NCBI GenBank assembly: GCA_046484285.1
Contig: JAWOBP010000031.1
Span: 1 to 21,444, forward strand
Length of the DNA stretch: 21,444 bases
From: CAZHCG01 sp046484285
Lineage (GTDB): Bacteria > Myxococcota_A > Polyangia > JAAYKL01
Direction: 5' to 3'
A program made the position numbers and the translations under genes. Below the pieces are notes generated by a model. That model was not told the DNA's origin, ran no database searches, and saw only the letters and a program-made list of their open reading frames with translations. Below are positions 1 through 5,925 of this stretch, one piece after another (the first letter of the stretch is position 1; every line of letters begins with the position of its first letter).

Positions 1-191
1 AGCTCGTCGAAGTCGGCCTCGGAGCTCAGCGGGCCGTGCACGCCGCCGATGTCGATCACCAGAAGATCGTTGACGAAGACGAACAGGTCGTCGTCCCCGG
101 TGAAGCCGAACACCTCTCCGCCCTGGTAGGTGAAGCTGGTGTTGATCTCGTAGGTGAAGTGGTAGTTGTGCTCCCGGCCCTGGTTGCCTTG
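1..191 (-). CDS. Fibro-slime domain protein, partial (3' end off window, 5' end unclear)
   Basis: The minus-strand frame that enters from the left edge reads as the core of a fibro-slime (PA14-like) domain: GNQGREHNYHF, then FTYEINTSFTYQGGEVF, then FTGDDDLFVFVNDLLVIDIGG and VHGPLSSEADFDE. These are the conserved blocks of secreted fibro-slime proteins, which are frequent in Myxococcota and Fibrobacteres and are thought to bind carbohydrate or act in adhesion. Similarity stops abruptly just before GNQG, at about position 191. The frame stays open upstream to beyond position 400, but it encodes Arg/Pro-rich sequence that does not resemble the usual front half of the domain. There is no ATG; GTG at 317 is the only plausible in-frame start seen and it has no Shine-Dalgarno sequence. 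It may be a truncated gene, a frameshifted one or a remnant. The identification of the domain is firm, the gene model is not. Confidence 0.7.
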
Positions 192-415
192 GCGACGACG
201 AGACACCGTCCTCGGCCGGCGACGTGCCGGTGATGTGAGCGCACCGGCCGCTTGGATCCTGTTGCGGGGGTAGAGAGCCCGTCCATTCTTCTGTTCGGGC
301 CGAAAAGACCGGCTCACCCGCTTCGAGTCGGGGTATCGCGATCGAGCGCCGCCCACCGGACCCCCGGCCCGAAACGCTTTCCCCACAGCGCGGAGTGCTC
401 TTGTCTCCGGCGACC
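192..415. other. Gap without a recognisable gene
   Basis: This is the stretch between the recognisable fibro-slime sequence and the rpe promoter. It is GC-rich and open in several frames, as expected from composition, but no frame resembles a known family and no ribosome-binding site sits in front of a start. If the fibro-slime gene is intact, its N-terminus must lie here. Confidence 0.5.
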
Positions 416-446
416 TTGACAGGTGGGGCGCGGTGGTGCCTATTTC
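416..446 (+). promoter_or_regulatory. Putative rpe promoter, near-leaderless
   Basis: A perfect -35 box TTGACA (416-421) is followed after 19 bases by TATTTC (441-446), a 4 of 6 match to the -10 consensus. The spacing is longer than ideal. The ATG of rpe (453) lies only 7 bases after the -10, so transcription would begin at or next to the start codon. No Shine-Dalgarno sequence is seen before this ATG, which fits a leaderless message. Confidence 0.45.
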
Positions 447-452
447 CGTTTC

Positions 453-1106
453 ATGGCTGTCTCGATCGCACCTTCGGTTCTGTCCGCCGACTTCGGCCGG
501 CTCGCCGACGAGATCCGCGCGGTGGAGCGCGCCGGGGCGGACTGGATCCACCTCGACGTGATGGACGGCTGCTTCGTGCCGAACATCACCTTCGGACCTG
601 CGGCGGTGGCCGCGGCGAGGCGGGCCACGAAGCTGCCGCTCGACGTGCACCTCATGATCGTCGAGCCGGATCGCCACCTGGAGGCGTTCGCCCGCGCCGG
701 CGCCGACGTGCTGGTCGTCCACGCCGAGGCCTGCCTGCACCTGCACCGCACCCTGCAGCGCATTCGCGAGCTGGGGCCCCGCCCGGGCGTGGCGTTCAAC
801 CCGGCCACGCCGCTGAGCTCGCTGCCCCACGTGCTCGATTCGCTGGAGCTGGTGCTGGTCATGTCGGTCGAGCCCGGATTCGGCGGCCAGAAGCTGATCC
901 CGGGCGCGCTCGACAAGATTCGCGAGGCGCGCGAGCTGATCGAGCGCGGCGGGCGGGCCGTCGATCTCGAGGTCGACGGCGGAGTCGATCCCGAAACCGC
1001 GCCGGCGGTGCGCGACGCCGGCGCAAACGTGCTCGTAGCCGGCAGCGCGGTCTTCGGCTCCGATGACTACACCTCGGCGATCGGCGTCTTGCGAGGCCGA
1101 GGGTAA
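453..1106 (+). CDS. rpe: Ribulose-phosphate 3-epimerase
   Basis: Rpe interconverts ribulose 5-phosphate and xylulose 5-phosphate in the cytosolic pentose phosphate pathway. The 217-residue product has the usual family length and all the signature blocks: SVLSADFG at the N-terminus, WIHLDVMDG with metal ligands His33 and Asp35, DVHLMI with His66, the phosphate-binding MSVEPGFGGQ loop and LEVDGGV with Asp175. These are the TIM-barrel residues that hold the catalytic metal and do the acid-base chemistry. The ATG at 453 was chosen because the family N-terminus starts there; a GTG at 423 would add ten unrelated residues. The gene stands alone, and its stop (1104-1106) falls within the A-run that is the T-tract of the terminator of the convergent small gene. 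The identification is near certain. Confidence 0.97.
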   Translation: MAVSIAPSVLSADFGRLADEIRAVERAGADWIHLDVMDGCFVPNITFGPAAVAAARRATKLPLDVHLMIVEPDRHLEAFARAGADVLVVHAEACLHLHRTLQRIRELGPRPGVAFNPATPLSSLPHVLDSLELVLVMSVEPGFGGQKLIPGALDKIREARELIERGGRAVDLEVDGGVDPETAPAVRDAGANVLVAGSAVFGSDDYTSAIGVLRGRG

Positions 1107-1146
1107 AAAAATGCCCCGGACCGGTGAGGCGATACCGGGCCGGGGC
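1105..1146 (-). terminator. Strong intrinsic terminator of the small minus-strand gene
   Basis: Positions 1113-1125 (GCCCCGGACCGGT) pair with 1134-1146 (ACCGGGCCGGGGC), giving twelve base pairs with one A-G mismatch around an 8-base loop (1126-1133). Read on the minus strand, the hairpin is followed by seven T (complement of the A-run 1105-1111). This is a textbook Rho-independent terminator for the gene at 1181-1348. In the plus direction it would lack a T-run, so it probably serves rpe poorly or not at all. Confidence 0.85.
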
Positions 1147-1152
1147 GGCAGG

Positions 1153-1174
1153 CGGGTCCCGGGAGGAGGACCCG
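1153..1174. other. Second hairpin next to the terminator
   Basis: CGGGTCC (1153-1159) is the reverse complement of GGACCCG (1168-1174), separated by 8 bases. It lies between the stop of the small minus-strand gene and the main terminator hairpin. It may protect the 3' end of the short message or help to halt transcription. No T-run follows it. Confidence 0.5.
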
Positions 1175-1180
1175 TCGGCT

Positions 1181-1348
1181 CTAGATGTCGAAGTCGAGTT
1201 CTTCGATCTCCTCGTCGGTCTCCGGCTCGATATCGATGTAGAGATCGGAGGCCAGCTCTTCCAGGCTGAGCTGGAACGTTCCGCAGCGCCGGCGTTGCTC
1301 TTTTTCGAACTCCTGCCAACTGCGGTAGGTGTTGTTGTCGGCTTTCAT
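1181..1348 (-). CDS. Small acidic protein of unknown function (55 aa)
   Basis: This encodes 55 residues. The N-terminal half, about residues 8-24, is charged and likely helical (SWQEFEKEQRRRCG), and the C-terminal half is strongly acidic (DIEPETDEEIEELDFDI). There is no signal peptide and no membrane segment, and it contains a single Cys. I do not recognise the family. Support for a real gene is unusually good for its size: a near-perfect ribosome-binding site AAAGGAGG five bases before the ATG, a promoter with consensus-like boxes and 17-base spacing upstream, and a strong intrinsic terminator downstream. So it is a single-gene transcription unit. The high acidity could suit a binding partner or anti-factor, but that is only a guess. 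A much longer open frame on the same strand, running to 3322, is antisense to the mevalonate operon and is not part of this gene. Confidence 0.8.
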   Translation of the reverse strand: MKADNNTYRSWQEFEKEQRRRCGTFQLSLEELASDLYIDIEPETDEEIEELDFDI

Positions 1349-1393
1349 CTCGGCCTCCTTTCCGGCGCTTTCTCTTGCTGCGCCACCTGTGCG

Positions 1394-1405
1394 GTAACTG
1401 CTTAC
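1394..1405. promoter_or_regulatory. Possible operator in the small gene's leader
   Basis: GTAA (1394-1397) and TTAC (1402-1405) form a short palindrome around CTGC. It lies just downstream of the predicted transcription start of the minus-strand small gene (start near 1409), a common place for a repressor site. The arms are short, so chance is possible. Confidence 0.25.
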
Positions 1406-1415
1406 TTTTGACCAC

Positions 1416-1444
1416 AATGTAGGATAAAGTGCGCGACGAGTCAA
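1416..1444 (-). promoter_or_regulatory. Promoter of the small acidic protein
   Basis: On the minus strand, TTGACT (complement of 1439-1444) and TACATT (complement of 1416-1421) are separated by exactly 17 bases. Both boxes differ from the housekeeping sigma consensus by one or two positions. A T-run lies directly upstream. The leader from the predicted start to the ATG is about 60 bases. Confidence 0.7.
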
Positions 1445-1493
1445 AAAAAGCACCAAGGAATTCGAAGACCGCGGCGCTCGTTGGAAAGACCGC

Positions 1494-1536
1494 GGTTTCA
1501 ATGGTCGAGAAAATGATTTCAATATCAATTGAAACC
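1494..1536. promoter_or_regulatory. Inverted-repeat operator cluster upstream of the mevalonate operon
   Basis: GGTTTCAAT (1494-1502) and ATTGAAACC (1528-1536) are perfect 9-bp inverted copies. A third TTTCAAT half-site (1517-1523) forms a 7-4-7 palindrome with 1528-1534. The AT-rich sites stand out in GC-rich DNA and lie just upstream of the putative -35 box (1551) of the operon. They look like binding sites for a dimeric regulator, possibly binding co-operatively. The regulator is unknown. Confidence 0.6.
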
Positions 1537-1550
1537 AAGCGTATCGACGC

Positions 1551-1580
1551 TGGACGAGCGGCCCTACTTGTTCGTATACT
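1551..1580 (+). promoter_or_regulatory. Promoter of the mevalonate operon
   Basis: TGGACG (1551-1556, 4 of 6 to the -35 consensus) and TATACT (1575-1580, 5 of 6 to the -10 consensus) lie 18 bases apart. The predicted start near 1587 leaves a leader of about 45 bases before the ATG at 1631. Confidence 0.5.
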
Positions 1581-1630
1581 CGTCGAGGGGCAGGTCCGAA
1601 GACAGGAGCTCTCGTCCCGGGAGGATGTTG

Positions 1631-2677
1631 ATGAAGCCCGCGCGCGAGGTCGGAATCGTAGGTTACGGCGGCTACGTTCCGCGCTACCGGATCGACGCGG
1701 CCGAGATCGACAGGGTCTGGAAGGAGTCCGGTCGCCGCGCGGGACGCGTGCGCAAGGCGGTGCCGGGTCCGGACGAGGACACCACGACCATTGCGATCCA
1801 GGCCGCGCGCAACGCGGTGAGCATGGCCGGGATCGATCCCGCGGGGCTGGGGGCGATCTGGTTCGGCACCGAGTCCAAGCCGTACGCGGTCAAGCCGACC
1901 TCCACGATCGTCGCGGATGCGATCGACGCGCTGCCCCACGCCAACGCCGCGGACTGGGAGTTCGCCTGCAAGCCCGGCACCGAGGCGATGCAGGCCGCGA
2001 TCGGGATGGTGGGCGGCCGGATGGCGCGCTACGCGCTGTGCGGCGGAGCCGACACCGCCCAGGCGCGACCCGGAGACGTGCTGGAGTACCACACCGGAGC
2101 CGGGGGCGCGGCCTACGTGCTGGGTCCGGCGGATGAGAGCCTGGCGGTGCTGGAGGGATCGTTTTCCTACGTGACCAACACGCCCGACTTTTTTCGCCGC
2201 GAGGGTCAGCCCTACCCTTCGCACGGACAGCGCTTCACCGGTGCGCCGGCGTACTTCCACCACATCCGCGCCGCGGTGACCCGCCTGCTCGACGAGATCG
2301 GGCTGGCCGCCGAGGATTTCGATCGCGCCGTCTTCCACCAGCCCAACCGGCAGTTCCCCTTGCGGATCGCCGCTGATCTCGGGTTCGGCCGACAGAAGGT
2401 GGAGCCCTACGTGCTGGCCGACACGGTGGGCAACACCTATTCGGGCGCGGCCCTGCTGGGCTTCGCGCTGGCCCTGGACGAGGCGCGCGCCGGAGAGAGG
2501 ATTCTGATGGCCTCCTACGGTTCCGGAGCGGGCTCGGACGCCTTTTCCTTCCGCGTGACGCGCGAGATCGAGCGGAGCAGGCCGCGCGGGGTTCCGATCC
2601 GCCGCTACCTGGAGCGGGAACGCGAGATCGACTACGCCCTCTACGCCAGGTACCGGGGCAAGCTGAGGCTGGGGTGA
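1631..2677 (+). CDS. Hydroxymethylglutaryl-CoA synthase, archaeal type
   Basis: This enzyme condenses acetyl-CoA with acetoacetyl-CoA to HMG-CoA, the committed entry to the mevalonate pathway. The 348-residue length and motifs match archaeal HMGS rather than the longer eukaryote/Firmicute MvaS. The catalytic triad is visible: Glu81 in GTESKPYAVKPT, nucleophile Cys113 in EFACKPGTEAMQ and His236 in FHQPN. The thiolase-superfamily C-terminal strand is also present (ILMASYGSGAGSDAFSF). The ATG at 1631 was chosen because GGGAGG (1619-1624) lies six bases before it and the family N-terminus (VGIVGYGGYVPRYRI) follows; ATG 1625 is too close to that site. It is the first gene of an operon with the thiolase-like and DUF35 genes, the order used by archaea, where the three products form one complex. 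The stop overlaps the next start by four bases. Confidence 0.93.
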   Translation: MKPAREVGIVGYGGYVPRYRIDAAEIDRVWKESGRRAGRVRKAVPGPDEDTTTIAIQAARNAVSMAGIDPAGLGAIWFGTESKPYAVKPTSTIVADAIDALPHANAADWEFACKPGTEAMQAAIGMVGGRMARYALCGGADTAQARPGDVLEYHTGAGGAAYVLGPADESLAVLEGSFSYVTNTPDFFRREGQPYPSHGQRFTGAPAYFHHIRAAVTRLLDEIGLAAEDFDRAVFHQPNRQFPLRIAADLGFGRQKVEPYVLADTVGNTYSGAALLGFALALDEARAGERILMASYGSGAGSDAFSFRVTREIERSRPRGVPIRRYLEREREIDYALYARYRGKLRLG

Positions 2678-3849
2678 ACGGAAGCGCGATGAGCAGCGGC
2701 CGCCAGTTGATCGAGATCGCCGGAGTCGGGAGGACGCCCGCGGCGGAGCAGTGGACGCTGGGCCTGGTCGACCTGGCGGTGCAGGCCGGCGGCGCCGCGC
2801 TGGACGAGGCCGGCGGAGCGCCGCCCACCGCGGTGGTGCTGGGCAACGCGCTGGGCGGGGCGCTCGGAGATCAGAGCAACTCCGCCGCCTACGTGGCGGA
2901 CCGCCTCGGCCTGGGAGAGGTGGAGTCGCACTCGGTCGGCGCGGACGAGGCCTCGGGCGGAGCGGCGCTGCGCCTCGGCTGCGCGTTGATCGAGGCGGGC
3001 ATGCACGAGACCGCGCTAGTGATCGGCGCGGAGAAGACCAGCGACGCGCTGCCCGACGAGCTGGAGGCCGTGCGCGCCTCGGGCCTGGACGCGCTGCGGG
3101 AGGCCGGCTTCGGCTTCGGACCGGCGGTCGCGGCCGGCCTCGGCATGCGGCGCTACCTGAAGGAGCACCGGCTCGAGCGCGGCCTCTTCTACCACCTCGC
3201 CGAGACGGCTCACCGCCACGCCGCGGCCAACCCGCAGGCATTCTTTCCCTGGGCGCTTTCGCGCCAGCAGTACGACAGGGCGCCGATGGTCGCCGAGCCG
3301 ATGACGGTCTGCGACACGGCACCGACCTGCGACGGAGCGGCGGCGGTTCTGCTGCGGCGCCGCGGGTCCGGCCCGGCGGGCCCCTGCGTGCTGGGTGCGG
3401 CCTCGGTCTCGACGGCGACCGGGATCGCCGGCCCGATTCGCGACCTGGCGTTGCCGGCGGCCGCCAGCTCCGCCGAGCGCGCGCTCGAGATCGCCGGGCT
3501 CCGCATCGACGACATGGATCTGTTCGACCTTCACGACGCCAACTCTTTTCTGGCGGCGCTCTCGCTGGAGGCGGTCGGTCTCGCCGGGCGCGGCGAGGCT
3601 CTGCAGCTGGCTCGCGAAGGAGAGCTGCGGATCAAGGGGCGGTATCCAAGCTGGACCTTCGGCGGGCTCAAGGCGCGGGGCAACCCGCCGGGCGCGGCGG
3701 GCGTCTACCAGGCGGTGGAAGCGGTCTTGCAGCTGCGCGGCGCGGCGGGCGACAATCAGGTGGCCGGCGCGTCGCGCGCGCTGGTGCAGTGCCTGGGCAG
3801 CTTCGGCGCCACCGCGGTGACCCACGTGCTGGCAACGGAGGTGAGCTGA
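2674..3849 (+). CDS. Thiolase-superfamily protein, catalytic Cys and His replaced
   Basis: By position and sequence this is the counterpart of the archaeal acetoacetyl-CoA thiolase that partners HMGS and DUF35 (391 residues, SCP2-thiolase-like). Fold motifs are clear: ALVIGAEKTSD, CDTAPTCDGAAAVLL, DLHDANSFLAAL with His287, GGLKARGNPPGAAG and the C-terminal GSFGATAVTHVL. Two key residues are changed. The nucleophile motif, usually like EAACASGGAAL, reads GADEASGGAAL, putting Glu92 where Cys belongs. The GHP motif reads GNP, with Asn337 in place of the catalytic His. Normal Claisen thiolase chemistry is therefore unlikely; it may be a scaffold/acyl-binding subunit or an aldolase-like enzyme. 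GTG 2674 overlaps the HMGS stop (GTGA), giving coupling; ATG 2689 is an alternative start. It overlaps the DUF35 gene by one base. Confidence 0.88.
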   Translation: MNGSAMSSGRQLIEIAGVGRTPAAEQWTLGLVDLAVQAGGAALDEAGGAPPTAVVLGNALGGALGDQSNSAAYVADRLGLGEVESHSVGADEASGGAALRLGCALIEAGMHETALVIGAEKTSDALPDELEAVRASGLDALREAGFGFGPAVAAGLGMRRYLKEHRLERGLFYHLAETAHRHAAANPQAFFPWALSRQQYDRAPMVAEPMTVCDTAPTCDGAAAVLLRRRGSGPAGPCVLGAASVSTATGIAGPIRDLALPAAASSAERALEIAGLRIDDMDLFDLHDANSFLAALSLEAVGLAGRGEALQLAREGELRIKGRYPSWTFGGLKARGNPPGAAGVYQAVEAVLQLRGAAGDNQVAGASRALVQCLGSFGATAVTHVLATEVS

Positions 3850-4256
3850 TGCAGATCGCGCGCTGTTGGAGACAGCAGGCGACCAACCTGCGGCTGGTGG
3901 GCAGCCGCTGCGCGCGCTGCGGGGAGCTGCTCTTCCCCGAGCGAGTGCGCTGCTCGAGCTGCGGCTCGACCGAGCTGGAGCGGCTGCGCTTCTGCGGCCG
4001 CGGACGGGTCTGCTCCTTCACCAACGTGCACGAGGCTCCGGGCGGTTTCGCCGAGCAGGTGCCCTACCTGGCGGCGCTGGTGCGCCTCGAGGAAGGCCCG
4101 CTGGTGGCGGCGATGATCACCGACGCCGACGCGAGCGAGGTGAGCGAGGGGATGCCGGTCGAGATGGTGACCCGCCGCATTCGCGCCGAGGGCGAGACCG
4201 GCCCGATCGTGTACGCCTACAAGTTCGCCCCGCCGATGAGCGCGGACCGTGACTGA
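3849..4256 (+). CDS. DUF35 zinc-ribbon/OB-fold protein, thiolase-HMGS partner
   Basis: This is a 135-residue protein with an N-terminal rubredoxin-like zinc ribbon (Cys21, Cys24, Cys35, Cys38 in CARCG and CSSCG) and an OB-fold DUF35_C domain (CSFTNVHEAPGGFAEQVPYLAALV, then EGMPVEMV). In archaea the homologue bridges thiolase and HMGS and lines the shared CoA site, so acetoacetyl-CoA passes between active sites. In bacteria, relatives pair with thiolase-like aldolases and with BbsB-type thiolases. The gene starts at an ATG that overlaps the thiolase stop (TGATG) and ends eight bases inside the next gene, which implies coupled, near stoichiometric translation. All four zinc ligands are kept, so the scaffold looks intact even though the partner thiolase-like subunit has lost catalytic residues. 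Confidence 0.93.
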   Translation: MQIARCWRQQATNLRLVGSRCARCGELLFPERVRCSSCGSTELERLRFCGRGRVCSFTNVHEAPGGFAEQVPYLAALVRLEEGPLVAAMITDADASEVSEGMPVEMVTRRIRAEGETGPIVYAYKFAPPMSADRD

Positions 4257-5262
4257 GCCGTCGGCGAGAAGGGCCTCGGCCCGGGCGCTGGCCAACGTGG
4301 CGCTGGTCAAGTACTTCGGCAAGCGCGACCCGCGGCTAAATCTCCCGGCCGCCGGCAGCCTCTCGGTCGCCCTCGAGCCGCTCGAGACGATCACCACCGT
4401 CGAGCTCGACCCGGCGCTGGCGGCGGACCAGGTGCGCGTCGCAACAGCGCCGGCCGACGCCGCGTTCGCCGGCCGGGTCTCGCGCTTCCTCGACCTGGTC
4501 CGGGAGCTGGCCGGAATTCGGGACGCGGCGCGGGTGGAGACGCGCAACTCGTTTCCCACCGCCGCCGGCCTGGCGTCATCCGCCTCGGGTTTCGCCGCGC
4601 TGGCCGCGGCCGCGAGCTCGGCGGCGGGCCTGGAGCTCGATCCGCTCGCTCTCTCGGCGCTGGCGCGTCGCGGCTCGGGATCGGCGGCGCGCTCGGTGCC
4701 CGGAGGGATCGCGGTCTGGCGGGCCGGACGCGAGACCGACGGGTCGGACTCGGTGGCGCGCCGGATCGCCGAGCCCGCCGACTGGGATCTGCGTATCGCG
4801 GTCGGGATCAGCTCGCGATCGCCCAAGCCGATCGGCTCCGGCGAGGCGATGGAGCTGACGAGGCGCAGCTCGCCGTACTACGGAGCCTGGATCGAGAGTG
4901 CCGGCCGCGACCTGGACGAGGCGATCGCGGCGGTGGAGAGCCGCGATCTGGAGAGGCTGGGAGAGATCACCGAGCGCAGCGCGCTGGCGATGCACGCGGC
5001 CGCGCTGGCGGCGCGTCCCGGGATCGCCCTGCTGGGAGGAGCCGCGCTCGAGGCGCTGCGCGCGGTGCGCGAGCTGAGGAGCTCGGGGGCCGCGCTCTGG
5101 TTCACCTGCGACGCCGGCCCTCAGCCCAAGGTGCTCTGCACGCCCGGGTCCGAGGATCTCGCCGTCGAGCTCCTCGCCGCGATCCATGATGTCGAGGAGG
5201 TGATCCGCTGCCGGCCGGGAGGCGGGGTCGAGTTGCTGGAGGACGACGGCCGCGGAGAGTGA
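4249..5262 (+). CDS. mvaD: Diphosphomevalonate (or phosphomevalonate) decarboxylase
   Basis: This is a GHMP-superfamily decarboxylase of 337 residues that converts (di)phosphomevalonate with ATP to the isopentenyl product. Family blocks are ANVALVKYFGKRD (Lys21, Tyr22) and LNLPAAGSLSVAL, the ATP loop NSFPTAAGLASSASGFAAL beginning at Asn100, GSGSAARSVPGGIAVW, and the catalytic Asp288 in FTCDAGPQPKVL. Substrate choice between the classical diphosphate and the archaeal monophosphate cannot be told by eye. The start is GTG 4249, overlapping the DUF35 gene by eight bases; there is no room for another start nearer the motifs. No mevalonate kinase, HMG-CoA reductase or phosphomevalonate kinase lies in this window, so the rest of the pathway must be elsewhere. 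It is the last gene of the operon and ends 20 bases from a convergent gene. Confidence 0.9.
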   Translation: MTEPSARRASARALANVALVKYFGKRDPRLNLPAAGSLSVALEPLETITTVELDPALAADQVRVATAPADAAFAGRVSRFLDLVRELAGIRDAARVETRNSFPTAAGLASSASGFAALAAAASSAAGLELDPLALSALARRGSGSAARSVPGGIAVWRAGRETDGSDSVARRIAEPADWDLRIAVGISSRSPKPIGSGEAMELTRRSSPYYGAWIESAGRDLDEAIAAVESRDLERLGEITERSALAMHAAALAARPGIALLGGAALEALRAVRELRSSGAALWFTCDAGPQPKVLCTPGSEDLAVELLAAIHDVEEVIRCRPGGGVELLEDDGRGE

Positions 5263-5282
5263 TCGGGCTCCCAGGTCGAGGG

Positions 5283-5768
5283 CTACTCACCCAACTCGAA
5301 GGGGTACTTCTCGATCACCTGCTGGGCCGAGCCCTTGAACCTGGGGAACTCAGCCTCGGAAACGACCTTCTGCACGCAGGCGGCCTCGGGGCAGTCCGCG
5401 CCCTCGCCGACCGGGAAGGTGCTTCTCACCGTGCCGTCCTTGTTGACGATGATCTTCAAGATCAGCTCGCGCGGCACGCCCTGACCGCACTCGCCGATCT
5501 CGGGGCGCAGCGCGGTCAGGCAGGCCATGATCGCCTTGCGGCTCAACCGATCGGGAGGTTGCACCTCGGATCTGGCGATCGAGTGCTCGCAGTACTTGCG
5601 CGCCTGCTCGGCCTTCTCGTCCCTGGGGTCGGAGCTCTCCGGAGAGTCCCCGGCCGCCACGCTCCCGCGGTCGGCCGGGCCGGAGCCGCCGCCGCAGGAT
5701 CCGATCGGAGTCAGAGCCAGGACGAGCAGAGTTCCCGCGCAGACGGTCCGAAAAGAGAAGATAGTCAT
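5283..5768 (-). CDS. Small lipoprotein, AgmX/TonB-C-like C-terminus
   Basis: This is a 161-residue exported protein. It has a signal peptide with a lipobox (LTPIGSC, lipid Cys near residue 25), a Gly/Ser/Asp-rich linker, then a folded part with paired Cys residues (ARKYCEHSI, MACLTALRPEIGECGQG, ADCPEAACVQ). The segment ELILKIIVNKDGTVRSTFPVG, followed by the partner segment QKVVSEAEFPRF, resembles the AgmX/PglI C-terminal or TonB-C-like fold common in myxobacterial envelope proteins; this assignment is tentative. The ATG at 5768 is preceded by AAGGAGG at ideal spacing; the open frame upstream is only antisense to yedF. It converges on the mevalonate operon with a 20-base gap and no clear terminator between them, and it is divergent from yedF. 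Confidence 0.8.
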   Translation of the reverse strand: MTIFSFRTVCAGTLLVLALTPIGSCGGGSGPADRGSVAAGDSPESSDPRDEKAEQARKYCEHSIARSEVQPPDRLSRKAIMACLTALRPEIGECGQGVPRELILKIIVNKDGTVRSTFPVGEGADCPEAACVQKVVSEAEFPRFKGSAQQVIEKYPFELGE

Positions 5769-5925
5769 GGTCTCCTCCTTGGGTGAGGTATCCGACCACT
5801 GAGGGTCGAAAGCAGAACAGAACACTATCTCCGCTAGGAGCGGCTGTCCAGGCGGATCGTTTTCGCTTCGATTGACACCACCGGGCAACTGGTGAAACCT
5901 GATGCCGCTGGCAAGGAGGTTCCAA
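5769..5925. promoter_or_regulatory. Divergent promoter region between the lipoprotein and yedF
   Basis: For the minus-strand lipoprotein, TGGACA (complement of 5845-5850) and TAGTGT (complement of 5822-5827) are 17 bases apart; the -35 is good and the -10 is weak. Between them lies the palindrome CCGCTAGGAGCGG, a candidate operator or hairpin. For yedF, a perfect TTGACA (5872-5877) is present but no good -10 follows. CACCA (5876-5880) and TGGTG (5890-5894) form an inverted repeat over that promoter. Confidence 0.35.

Noticed and set aside
1349..3322. Very long minus-strand open frame (713 codons) covering the HMGS and thiolase genes
   Set aside because: Only its last 55 codons have a ribosome-binding site and promoter. 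The rest is Arg/Pro-rich antisense sequence opposite genes with clear family motifs, as expected in high-GC DNA.
3016..3825. Minus-strand open frame of 269 codons within the thiolase gene
   Set aside because: It is a shadow frame without ribosome-binding site or recognisable motif, wholly inside a gene with clear homology on the other strand.
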